This document shows positions 50,181-58,511 of a stretch of 64,000 nucleotides of DNA, in pieces. The stretch is from assembly GCA_963845695.1 (NCBI GenBank), contig CAWJTQ010000021.1, positions 1 through 64,000 of the forward strand, written 5' to 3'. A model generated the notes under the pieces. It did not search any database, was not told the origin of the DNA, and worked only from the letters and a program-made list of their open reading frames with translations. The stretch comes from CAWJTV01 sp963845695 (GTDB lineage Bacteria > Planctomycetota > Planctomycetia > Isosphaerales > Isosphaeraceae). The first letter of the stretch is position 1. The number at the start of each line of letters is the position of its first letter. A program made the position numbers and the translations under genes.

Positions 50181-51137
50181 CTATTTTCCGACCACCGTCA
50201 AATGGATCATGTGCCGTGAGATTCCGTCGGCATGGAAGAGGCGTTCCAATCGGTCTTTCGAGAAGCTGCCGACATCACACGACTTCAGCCCCATCGCCGT
50301 GCAGATCAGGTGAATATGCGCCGCGATCGCACCTGCCTCGATGAAGGCAAAACCCAGGGCCGCTTCGCCGTACTTGCGGGCATTCTCGAAAAGGTTGTAG
50401 ACATAACCGAGCAGGAAGCCCGCCTTCTCGACCTGGATCTCGCCGAACTGTGCCAGTCGGCTGACCTCGGGCGGAGGCCCGAGTGACGCCACCGGCTTGA
50501 GGGCGTGGTGCTTGGGGAGGTAGCGGTAAGCTCCGGTGGGGAGCTTCTCGATATTCTGTGCCAGCACGAAGAGATCGATAGGATAAAGTGCGCCGCCGGA
50601 GATGTTGTTCCGCAGGTCGAGATGTTCGCTCCCGCCGAGTGCCAGGGTATCCGAGGCGTTCTCCAACGGCAGCCGCCCGGAAACGCCCGCCGCATGGAAG
50701 AGGACGGTCGAAAGCTCCTTCAGGGAAATCGCTTTGCCAGAGTACTCGCGAATACTTCGCCTGCTGCGGATGACCGACCCGATTGGCTCCCGCACACTCT
50801 CGAACGGAGGGAGCGCGATCAAGTCATCCTCGTCATCCTCCAGGTCACGGTTCGCCAGTGCCCTGACGGCCATCGGCAGGGCGTAATTGTTCGTCCCGAC
50901 CGACACACCCAGGGTCGCCTCGCAGCCTCGAAAGTTGAGGAGATACTCCTCGGCGACGAGATGGCTGTGGGACAGCATCAAGCCGCGGTAGACGACCTCC
51001 GGCGACTTCACGACGGTGGTGTCGGCGTACAGCGACATCATGAGGTGATTACAGAACGTGACGACGTCGCAAAGTGGGCGCAGCTCGCTCGTGACGAACT
51101 CGTCGAGCGGCATCGAGACATTCTTAGCCTTGGCCAT
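50181..51137 (-). CDS. SagB-type FMN-dependent dehydrogenase (TOMM B protein)
   Basis: Oxidises azolines to aromatic thiazoles and oxazoles, using FMN. The nitroreductase domain starts at IRSRRSIREYSGKAISLKEL with the FMN-binding Arg/Ser pattern; GGALYPIDLFVLAQNIEKLP and GFAFIEAGAIAAHIHLICTA are conserved SagB blocks, and GLKSCDVGSF follows. The N-terminal ~100 residues (SHSHLVAEEYLLNFRGCE) match the extension of SagB-like proteins. The product has 318 residues with an intact frame. The gene ends four bases before the C-protein start. Confidence 0.9.
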   Translation of the reverse strand: MAKAKNVSMPLDEFVTSELRPLCDVVTFCNHLMMSLYADTTVVKSPEVVYRGLMLSHSHLVAEEYLLNFRGCEATLGVSVGTNNYALPMAVRALANRDLEDDEDDLIALPPFESVREPIGSVIRSRRSIREYSGKAISLKELSTVLFHAAGVSGRLPLENASDTLALGGSEHLDLRNNISGGALYPIDLFVLAQNIEKLPTGAYRYLPKHHALKPVASLGPPPEVSRLAQFGEIQVEKAGFLLGYVYNLFENARKYGEAALGFAFIEAGAIAAHIHLICTAMGLKSCDVGSFSKDRLERLFHADGISRHMIHLTVVGK

Positions 51138-51316
51138 GAACGATTCCCAGCATGAACACTCTCGTGAGAACTCGCACTGCCTCTCGACTCGGAAACCGTG
51201 CTGCCCACTATGACGGTGGAAACTCTTTGGAGAGCCTCAAGGCTCCAGATTGGTCGGCCCGCTGACGGGAGATGGCCCCGCCAAGAGTCTTGTATTCACC
51301 GATCCGCGGTAGCCGA

Positions 51317-52474
51317 TTAGCTGAACCTCACGGCCGTCTCCGTCCATCGGTCGTGAACTTTGAAATTGAGATTCCAATAGGGAGCCTGTCGCATGCAGGC
51401 GTGGCTCTTGCTCGACTCCAGGGAGCTCTGAAGCTGCCACACCCATGACCGGACGATACGCTCGAACGCATCCTGTGGGAACCGGGGCCCGATCCGCTCC
51501 AGGATCAGCTTGGTGCAGACGGGCTGCTCGTCGTCAAGCGGGCACTCAAACGAGATCTTCTCCGCCAGGCAGCCACCATAGCAGACCTCGCGAAACTCGC
51601 ACGTGCCGCAGATACCGGCGAGCCGGTTCACCATCCCGGCGAACAGCGCATCCATTTGCTGCCCCAGTTGCTGGAAGCTCTCGGCGTTCTCGAAGTAGAC
51701 GCTGGGGATGTCAGGGTGATCGCTAATCAAGGGGCAAGGCACGATCTTCTTGTCGGGTGTGATCCCGAAGAACCCCTTCCCCGCCATGCAGCGACGCGTG
51801 GTCAGAGAATCGATGGAGGCTGGTAGCGGCTCGTTGTTAGGTTGAGGAAGGTCGAGGTCATCCTGGTGTTCGATGGCAAAGCCCGTCAGGAGTTCGAGCA
51901 ATCTCTCGTGGAGCTCGGCCTTGACCTGGGCCGCCTTCCCCTTCTTGACTCGGGCGACGGGAACGCAACGGATGAACGCCACGCCCTTGGCCATGGCCAG
52001 ATGCAGGATCTCTTCGAGCGATTCGAGGTTGTGCTCGGAAACCGTGACCCCGATTCCGACGTTCACGCCGCTGTTGACCAGCGAGTCGATCTTCGCCATC
52101 GTCTTGTCGAATGTCCCCTCGCCTCGCAGGAGATCGTGAGTTTCGCGGTCGGGGCCGTCGAGACTGATCCGTATCCGCAGCCGCCAGTACTTCTTGAGCC
52201 GGCGGATCCGTTCAAGATCGAGGAGCCCGCCGTGCGACAGAATGTTGATCCAATAGCCGAGGTCGTGCGCGAAATCGAGTACCTCGAAGATCCGCTTGTA
52301 AAGGAACGGCTCTCCTCCAGTGATCGAGACATAACGGTTGTTACGCTGGTAGGCCGCCTGAAGGATGGCACAGATGTCGTTGACCGGGATCTGCGGGGCA
52401 TCCTCCCGGTCGAGGTTGAAGCAATACCGGCAACGCAGGTTGCAGGCATTCGTCAGGTAGACATCAAGAGCCAT
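51317..52474 (-). CDS. Radical SAM/SPASM peptide-modifying enzyme
   Basis: A radical SAM enzyme of the peptide-maturase kind. The [4Fe-4S] cluster cysteines are 11, 15 and 18 (TNACNLRCRYCFN), followed by GGEPFLYKRIFEVL and ISLDGPDRETHDLLRG. The C-terminal half has the auxiliary-cluster (SPASM-like) cysteines: RRCMAGKGFFG, CPLI, CGTCEFREVCYGGC and FECPLDDEQPVC. It has 385 residues and an intact frame. It lies between the precursor and the cyclodehydratase genes, with gaps of 180 and 280 bases. It probably introduces a thioether, C-C bond or epimerisation into the precursor; which one cannot be read from sequence. Confidence 0.88.
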   Translation of the reverse strand: MALDVYLTNACNLRCRYCFNLDREDAPQIPVNDICAILQAAYQRNNRYVSITGGEPFLYKRIFEVLDFAHDLGYWINILSHGGLLDLERIRRLKKYWRLRIRISLDGPDRETHDLLRGEGTFDKTMAKIDSLVNSGVNVGIGVTVSEHNLESLEEILHLAMAKGVAFIRCVPVARVKKGKAAQVKAELHERLLELLTGFAIEHQDDLDLPQPNNEPLPASIDSLTTRRCMAGKGFFGITPDKKIVPCPLISDHPDIPSVYFENAESFQQLGQQMDALFAGMVNRLAGICGTCEFREVCYGGCLAEKISFECPLDDEQPVCTKLILERIGPRFPQDAFERIVRSWVWQLQSSLESSKSHACMRQAPYWNLNFKVHDRWTETAVRFS

Positions 52475-52753
52475 GGAATTACCGTTTTACGGAGGTCGTT
52501 CGTAATGGGATTGCTCAGGAAATCCTCATGGAGGGCCGCTGACTGGCGACTTCCCAGTTCCCGAAGCGAGTGCCGCAGGGGCAGGAGTCAGAACAGCTTG
52601 TGTCCTCTTCGTGCTCCCGAATCGACAATGACCCCACACACGGGGGAGAACGCCCCATCAGGAGCCAGGAGTCCTTCCAACAGGTCCTGTAGGTGACGGC
52701 TCCGTTCGGCGATCTGTCCGCCGTGTGTTGGGTCGTAGATGATCAACGCCGTT

Positions 52754-53356
52754 TTATTTTACCGGCGTGATCGTCACAGTCCTGACCTGCTCGCCCGCGA
52801 CACGAGCCGGATCGTCGAGGGCATTCAGTACGACCGGAAAGCCCGCGCTTCTTGCACCCTTTGCAACTCGTCGTGGATTGCTCGATGGACATCAGGCAGC
52901 TCCGTATAGGGGCCCTGGTGCACGTACTGGACGGCCTTCTCGAACTTCATCGGCACGACTTTCAGCGGTGCCTCCGGCCTGACCTCGGCGTTCGCTGGCA
53001 ACTCCAGTCCGATCTGGAGGTGAACTTCGTCTTTTCCCGTGGGGTCTTCGGTGACGATCACGATGGCGGCGGGGTGGCTCGAACCAAAGGCAGAGTCGAG
53101 GCCCTGCTTCTGTGCCTCGGACGTAACCGCGTCGATGTGAGCCGTGACGTTGGCTTGCGTGAAAGCACCCGTGAAATCTTGCAAGAACTGATATCGAAAC
53201 CGCCTTTGCTTTGGCGACGGCGGTTTGAATCTTCTTGATCACGACCGGTTTGAGCTGAGTGGTTTCACGCCCCCGAATCGCGACTCCGCCCAGGAGGGCG
53301 ATCGTCAAGCAAAGAGCAACGATCGGGCCTCTGAGATGCAATCTCCTCCCGTACAT
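52754..53356 (-). CDS. Secreted GyrI-like (SOUL/effector-binding) domain protein (frameshifted)
   Basis: Unassigned gene inside the peptide cluster. The ATG at 53356 gives a signal anchor (IVALCLTIALLGGVAIRG). After a shift near 53190 comes a GyrI-like ligand-binding domain, with VTEDPTGKDEVHLQIGLELP and YVHQGPYTELPDVHRAIHDE as the recognisable parts. A second shift near 52830 restores a C-terminus ending VRTVTITPVK and the TAA at 52754. GyrI-like domains bind small hydrophobic ligands and some sequester toxins, including gyrase poisons. A secreted one could bind the mature peptide for immunity. It starts 27 bases after the precursor stop. Confidence 0.65.
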
Positions 53357-53383
53357 TGTATTCCCTCCGGTTCTTCCAAAGCC

Positions 53384-53614
53384 TCACCAGCAACAGCACG
53401 AGCTGCAACTGCAAGCGCTACCAGTGCACGTCGAACTGGCGCCTGGGGTCAGTGTGATGTCCTGAAGCCCGAGGTCACAGGTCGATCCAACGTTGTGGGT
53501 AAACGCAAGCAAATGAGACAGGTTTTCGCCAGAGCCCCTGGCCGCAACATGGGCACTGCGGCGGTCCTTGCCAGTAACTACCATCGCTTTCCGACATGCT
53601 GTATCTGAAGACAT
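53384..53614 (-). CDS. TOMM/thiopeptide-like precursor peptide
   Basis: A 76-residue peptide, the substrate of the cluster. The ATG at 53614 follows GAGGAGG by 9 bases. The leader (about residues 1-59) contains FTHNVGSTCDLGLQDITLTP, an Asp/Leu-containing region typical of leaders recognised by C proteins. The core is SSTCTGSACSCSSCCCW (residues 60-76): 14 of 17 residues are Cys, Ser or Thr, with only Gly, Ala and the terminal Trp not cyclisable. Cys-Ser clustering like this is typical of thiazole/oxazole and thiopeptide-type cores. Where the leader is cut is not known; the TPGA segment just before the core is a plausible site. Confidence 0.85.
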   Translation of the reverse strand: MSSDTACRKAMVVTGKDRRSAHVAARGSGENLSHLLAFTHNVGSTCDLGLQDITLTPGASSTCTGSACSCSSCCCW

Positions 53615-54291
53615 GTCTTGGGGCCTCCTCAGAGCGGGGACCTAGGTTGAGATGGCGGCTGAGCGAATCCGGTTCGAGACCGAATTGCTAGCCGGGTGAT
53701 TCGAGGACGTTCACTTCCGTCGAACGACGACTGGGATCGCGTGCAATGTTCGCAGACTCGGCCGCAGTCCGTTTTCACGCGTGTCCTCGACGCACCGACG
53801 AAGTCTAACGAGGGGATCTCACCACGGTCAAGAGAGTACATAAACTTCATTCGGTTTTCTTGAAGTGGCACCTCCGAACCGCGACAAGGCATTGCGGTAC
53901 ACAGCCAGGCAACCAGGAATGGGTGGTTGCCTGGCTCCGCGACCGGGTTGATGCGGCGGCCATCGCCTCCACGAACGAGAAGGCTCGACGCGGCGGCAGC
54001 CACTTCGAGGCACTGAGACACGCGCCTGACACAGACTGCCAATCCACAAAGGCGGCCGTCACATTCTGCGGGACTTACGACCAAAGGACATTTAACGACG
54101 ATCGATGGCCTGAGGATCGGACATCTGGATTCGGACGCCATCCCGAATGGTCTGGCCACACCGCTAACGATGTCCCCTTTCCCTGGTTTCCCCTTTCGAA
54201 ATCGGGGGCATTCCTCAATTCGACGGATACCGCCTCCGTGCCATGAGCGGGACTCCGTGAGGGGGCGAGGGTGTCCGACAGAGCGGTCTGG
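53615..54291. other. Promoter region of the peptide cluster
   Basis: About 680 bases without a supportable gene. It must contain the promoter of the minus-strand peptide operon; the strong hairpin at 53903-53936 is the main feature. Short frames here show no protein-like content and no second Cys/Ser-rich precursor was found. Confidence 0.5.
53903..53936. promoter_or_regulatory. Perfect 13-bp inverted repeat upstream of the precursor gene
   Basis: AGCCAGGCAACCA (53903-53915) is the exact reverse complement of TGGTTGCCTGGCT (53924-53936), with an 8-base loop. No T-run follows on either strand, so a regulator binding site or attenuator fits better than a simple terminator. It lies 289 bases upstream of the precursor start. 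Confidence 0.55.
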
Positions 54292-56070
54292 TCATTTACG
54301 CTCGCAGCGGGCCGTCAGGTGATGACGCGTACCGCGGATGAACAGGACGACCTCGGCGCCGAAGACATGGCCGGGGCGGATGCCGGCGTCGGATTCGACG
54401 TAGAGCTCGAAGGTCCATCGGCCGGAGAAGGTCCCGAGGCGAACGGACTGGCCGCGGTTCACGGCCTGCTGGTTGGCGAAGACGGCGACGGGCCCGAACT
54501 GCGTGCTGGGCCGGGTCGACCAGCGCAACTCGCCTCCACCGGTGATGATGATGTCCTCGACGGTTGCAGCGGGCGGGAGGTCGAGGACGAGCCGATAATG
54601 TTCGTCGGGCCCGCCGTCAGGAGCGAGCACCCTGCCGGAGGTGCCCACACGGTCGTCCTTCCGGTCGATCCAATCAAACGAGACGATCGACGCGCCCCCA
54701 GCCGCGGGTCTCAGGAACGTGGGGACTTCCGTCGACTCGCGTCCGTGAGCCCTGGACCGGACCGGAGCGGTCGGCGGAGGCGGCTCCGTGACAGTCGGCG
54801 CAGACGGCTCCGTGACGGTCGGCGGAGGGGTCGATGGCGCCGGGGGCGGAACCGGCTTCGTCGGCCTCGGTGCAGACGGTCGGGCGACGGCCAGTGCGCT
54901 CGTCGGCTGGCCGGGCGCTTGCATTGCGAGTTCAAGTTCGTCCGATCGCCAGCCACCGAGAGAACGACTTGAAGGTCGAAGACCGTTCCCGGCCCGTCGC
55001 CGCTGGCCGTGTTGACGTAGAGGTCGAAGTTCTGTGACCCGGAGTAGAATCCCACCTGGGCGACGTAGGTGCGGGCAACCGGCCGGCCGTTCTGGAAGAT
55101 CCCAATCGGCCCGTCCCGATCGCTCGGCTTCGTCACCCATCGGTGAGACGCGCCGCTGGTGACCACGAGCTCTTCGACGATCGCGTTCGGCGGCAGGTCG
55201 ACCGAGAGACGAAAGTGTTGATCCTGGGTTCCATCGGCTTTTCCCGCACCGCCCGAGCCGGCGACGACATCTGTGTTCTCATCGATCCACTCGAACCCGC
55301 GGATCCGCGCACCCCGGGCCGAAGTGACACCCGCCGAAAGGGCCGCGGGCGGCGTGAGGGACGGTCTCGGCAGGCCGGTCCTCGGATCCGGTGTGGAATG
55401 AGGACGTATCCGACACAATGGCCACTGTTGCGGGATCCGGGATCGCGTAGAAACCCATCGGAGATCGGTCGGCCTTGCCTGCTGGCGCGGGGGAACTGAC
55501 TCCGTCCGGCGGCGGTCCGGTTGCAACGGCGGTCTGCTGGGGCGCTTGATCCAGGAGTGTGAAGGAGTTGAGGAAGCCGTCGATCGTCTCCGGGGTCACG
55601 CTTCCGGTGGGACCCAGGATGTAGACCTCATAGAGACGTGCGCCCACCAGGTAGATACGGCCCCGGCCGGTTATCGTTCCCGCCGGGTTTCCCGGTTGGC
55701 CCTCGAAGCTGATCTCGCGGCCCGGATGACCGTTGATCGCGATCGGCATCTTACTCCGAATGACCAACTGGGACTGAGTCGCCATTTTCCGGCAGGCGCC
55801 GTCGAGCCGGGCGTTCTGGTTGCGGGGGGGACCCGCGGGAAGGTCGATATAGGAGACGTATCGCTCGGTCCGAGACCGGTCCACCAGGGACGCGATCTTT
55901 TCGACCGTCCGCCCTCGGGGCATCTGGACGGGCTCCTCGCGGAGGGTCGGCTTTCTCGGAAACTCGACTCGGAATTGCCCTTCGGGGGATCTGTACTCGT
56001 AAGTCCCCCCCCCGCCACAACCGGCTACCGCGATCGTCAGCAGCGCCTGGGCCACGATCCGTCCGCGCAT
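54292..56070 (-). CDS. Lipoprotein with a duplicated C-terminal domain (frameshifted)
   Basis: Lipoprotein of unknown function. The ATG at 56070 with GGAGG upstream leads to the lipobox TIAVAGCGGGG. Residues ~25-170 form one domain (YEYRSPEGQFRVEFPRKPTL onward, ending YEVYILGPTGSVTPETIDGF). The last ~290 residues hold two copies of a ~125-residue domain: copy 1 starts GARIRGFEWIDENTDVV, copy 2 GASIVSFDWIDRKDDRV; both have an RLSVDLPP/RLVLDLPP strand and a Cys near the end. A Pro/Thr-rich linker separates the copies. Frames change between 55440 and 55330 and near 54930. I do not recognise the repeated domain. Confidence 0.65.
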
Positions 56071-56577
56071 CGAGCCGCCTCCTTCGCGAGGTTGGTGGTC
56101 TGGCGACCTTTACAGGGCGGTTCACGCTTGCGCTGCGGACGACTGATACGAGCCCGAAGCGCCAGCGAGTGGATTGAGGATCCCCGCCGGAATTCACTCG
56201 CTGGCGCTTCGGGCTCGTATCGATGCGATGCGGTTATCGTGTGCAACCCAAGCGTTCAGCGCTCCACAGCGCTTAATCCATGAGCTTCAGCGGACCCCGA
56301 GATTCACCCGGGGCTTTGCTCCTGCGAAGCCTCGTGCCGCTACAGCTTGCTGGGGGACACGTGCCCGGTCAGCCCTGTCCAGTTTCGCCGCGCGAGCCGA
56401 TTGACGCAAGAGAAAGGCGAGTTCGACAAGACGCGTGGCCCGAAGCGTCGCTATAATGACCAATGTCAGGACCGCGACCGTCTCGCGGAGGGGCACCTCC
56501 CGGCCGGCGCGGTTCGCCGCGTTGTAACGGCCGGCAGTCGGGCGAAACCAGACTCCAGGAGAAAGGACCACGAACGC
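56071..56577. other. Intergenic region holding a palindromic repeat
   Basis: About 500 bases between divergent genes. It contains the perfect palindromic element at 56145-56221. A minus-strand open frame at 56287-56628 has no protein-like features. Promoters of both flanking genes must lie here. Confidence 0.45.
56145..56221. repeat. REP-like palindromic element with 27-bp arms
   Basis: The left arm (56145-56171, starting GATACGAGCCCGAAGCGCCA) and right arm (56195-56221, ending GCTTCGGGCTCGTATC) are perfect reverse complements over 27 bases, around a 23-base centre. Such GC-rich palindromes in a gap between divergent genes resemble REP/BIME units. From memory, the SLALRAR-coding arm sequence recurs in Isosphaeraceae genomes, which I cannot test here. 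Only one element is seen in the window. Confidence 0.75.
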
Positions 56578-57728
56578 ATGACGTCCGCAACGAGTTCCCG
56601 CCGCCAGTTCCTCGGCCGTGGCGCGCAAACCCTGGGCCTGCTGACGTGTCTGGACCGCCTACCGGGTCGCGCCCGGTGCAGCCGACGATCCGGTCCAAGG
56701 CGCGGCGGCCGGCTCGACCTCGGCGGCGAAGCTGATCGAACGCGGCATCGCGTTCTTGCGACCCCGTCAGGACGCGAAGGGCGGCTGGTCCACGCAACGC
56801 GAACCGGGGATCACGGCCCTGGTGGTCACGGCTCTGCTGCGATCCGGACAGGTCACGCCCTCCGATCCGACGGTCACTCGAGCCTTCACCTACCTGGAAG
56901 GCTTCATCGGACCCAGGGGCGGGCTTTCCGAGACAGTCCACGCCAACTATACGACCTCGATCGCGCTGATCGCCTTCCAGGAGGCAAATCGGAACGGGCG
57001 GTACGACCGCACGATCAAGGCCGCTCAGACCTTCCTCAAGACCATGCAGTGGGATGAGAGCGAGGGCAAGTCTCGCGACGACGCCTTTTACGGCGGAGCG
57101 GGCTATGGCGGCCGGAACAGCCGACCCGACCTGTCCAATACGGCATTCTTCATGGAAGCCTTGCGCGAGCGGTCTGCCGCCCGACGACCCGAACCTGAAG
57201 AAGGCCCTGGTCTTCGTGTCGCGGTGCCAGAACCTCAAGAGCGAGTTCAACGACCAGGCGTGGTCCGCCAAGATCAACGACGGCGGGTTCGTCTATACGG
57301 CCGCCAACGGTGGCGAGACCATGGCCGGCAAGACGCCGGAGGGCGGACTGCGATCTTATGCCAGCATGACCTACGCGGGGCTCAAGAGCATGATCTACGC
57401 CGGCCTCGACCGGAACGACCCCCGCGTCAAGGCCGCACTCACGTACATCACCGAGCACTACACGCTCGAGGAGAACCCCGGCCTCGGGCAACAAGGCCTT
57501 TACTACTACTACCACACCTTCGCCAAGTCGATGGCCATCCTCGGCCAGCCGTCCCTCACGGACGCCAAAGGCGTCGCTCACGACTGGAAAGCCGAGCTGA
57601 TCTCGGCCCTGGCCAAACGCCAGCAGCCCGACGGGAGCTGGGTTAACCCCGCGGACCGGTTCCTCGAAGGCGATCCCAACCTCGTGACGGCGTACGCCCT
57701 TCTCGCTCTGGCCTATACGCGACGTTAG
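56578..57728 (+). CDS. Tat-exported prenyltransferase/squalene-oxidase repeat protein (frameshifted)
   Basis: Alpha-barrel protein with prenyltransferase-like repeats, probably periplasmic. The ATG at 56578 gives a twin-arginine signal (SSRRQFLGRGAQTLGLL). After a shift near 56655, repeats begin with LIERGIAFLRPRQDAKGGW and continue with LEGFIGPRGGLSETVHANYT. A second shift near 57165 leads to SEFNDQAWSAKINDGGFVYT, GGLRSYASMTYAGLKSMIYA and RQQPDGSWVNPADRFLEGDP, ending at 57728. QW-type repeats (DGGF, GGW, DGSW) recur. No DxDD motif of squalene cyclase is present, so a catalytic role in terpenoids is unlikely. About 380 residues. Confidence 0.8.
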
Positions 57729-57931
57729 TCATCTGTCCTGGGTCATCCATCGATGCAACCGAATCCGCGCGAGCCAGAGGCGCACAAACAGGGGCCTGGA
57801 GTTCGTCGAGGTTAGCGGACCTCGCCACCATGGGCCCCCTTGTCCGCTGCAACGCGAGCAAGGTCTGGATCGACACGAGCCTCACTCAGGCGAGTATTGT
57901 CGTAACTTGCTGTTCAATAAAGGGTTGAATG

Positions 57932-57955
57932 CCCCCCTTCCAGCAAGAATGGGGG
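57932..57955 (+). promoter_or_regulatory. Hairpin covering the ribosome binding site of the Panacea gene
   Basis: A C run in GCCCCCCTTC (57931-57940) can pair with GGGGG at 57951-57955, which is the start of the GGGGGAGGAG ribosome site of the gene at 57963. Folding would partly hide this site. The loop is about 13 bases. The pairing is simple and could be chance. Confidence 0.35.
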
Positions 57956-57962
57956 AGGAGTT

Positions 57963-58508
57963 ATGCATTTTCGGTTCAACTTCGCGAAATCCTTGCAGGC
58001 CGCCGGAGTCTTGCTTGAGCTGCACAGCGACCGCATGGAGTATGTTCGCCTGGGGAAGCTTCTGTACATCGCCGACCGGGAAATGATCGCCGAGGCCGGC
58101 GCACCCATCACAGGGGACCGGGCAGTAGCCATGGATCATGGTCCCGTGCTGAGCCAGGTGTACGACTTGATCAAGGGGAAGGCGGCGAAAGCTGGCGAGT
58201 GGGCGCAGTCGGTTCGCACGGTCAATCATCGCGTCGAATTACGACATCCGATCGGCCGCGGCAAGCTGAACAAGGGGGAGATCGAGAAACTCCCAGAAGT
58301 CACGGAGCGATACCAGGACGATTCCGAGTGGGACATCTGCAATCAGACCCATGAGTTCGCCCAGTGGAAAAAGAACGACGTGGAGGACACTTCGACTCCC
58401 ATCCCCTGGGAAGACGCACTCGAGGCCCAGGGGAAGAGAGACATGATCGAGGTCGTCGAGAACGAAGAGAGGCTCGAGCGTTACCTGGACAGCGTGTTTG
58501 GGGCCTGA
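57963..58508 (+). CDS. Panacea (DUF4065/SocA-like) domain antitoxin candidate
   Basis: A 181-residue protein with the Panacea domain, the core of many type II antitoxins that neutralise unrelated toxins. Matching segments are YVRLGKLLYIADREMIAEAG, then PITGDRAVAMDHGPVLSQVY and LIKGKAAKAGEWAQSV, followed by a C-terminal acidic helical region. It has a strong ribosome site (GGGGGAGGAG) just before the ATG at 57963. Three bases after its stop comes a second gene whose product resembles PemK/MazF-like toxins. An antitoxin in front of its toxin with such spacing is the usual operon layout. The frame is intact. Confidence 0.82.
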   Translation: MHFRFNFAKSLQAAGVLLELHSDRMEYVRLGKLLYIADREMIAEAGAPITGDRAVAMDHGPVLSQVYDLIKGKAAKAGEWAQSVRTVNHRVELRHPIGRGKLNKGEIEKLPEVTERYQDDSEWDICNQTHEFAQWKKNDVEDTSTPIPWEDALEAQGKRDMIEVVENEERLERYLDSVFGA

Positions 58509-58511
58509 GTC

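Larger units (their letters stand above)
43145..53614 (-). other. TOMM/linear azol(in)e peptide biosynthetic gene cluster
   Basis: Ten minus-strand genes in order of transcription: precursor, GyrI-like secreted protein, radical SAM, SagB dehydrogenase, ThiF-like C protein, YcaO D protein, two CPBP proteases, ABC ATPase, permease-amidohydrolase. From SagB on, the gaps are 4 bases, overlaps, or under 30 bases, and the last two overlap as ATGA. A C + D cyclodehydratase with a B dehydrogenase and a Cys/Ser/Thr-rich precursor is the defining set for thiazole/oxazole-modified peptides. The radical SAM enzyme and amidohydrolase fusion are extra. The boundaries are inferred from strand and spacing. 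Confidence 0.85.

Noticed and set aside
53629..54246. Candidate second precursor or regulator frames upstream of the peptide cluster
   Set aside because: None has a Cys/Ser-rich end, a leader-like sequence, a helix-turn-helix or a ribosome site.
56287..56628. Minus-strand frame of 113 codons between the palindrome and the prenyltransferase-repeat gene
   Set aside because: No ribosome site and no recognisable domain; it overlaps the start of the supported plus-strand gene.
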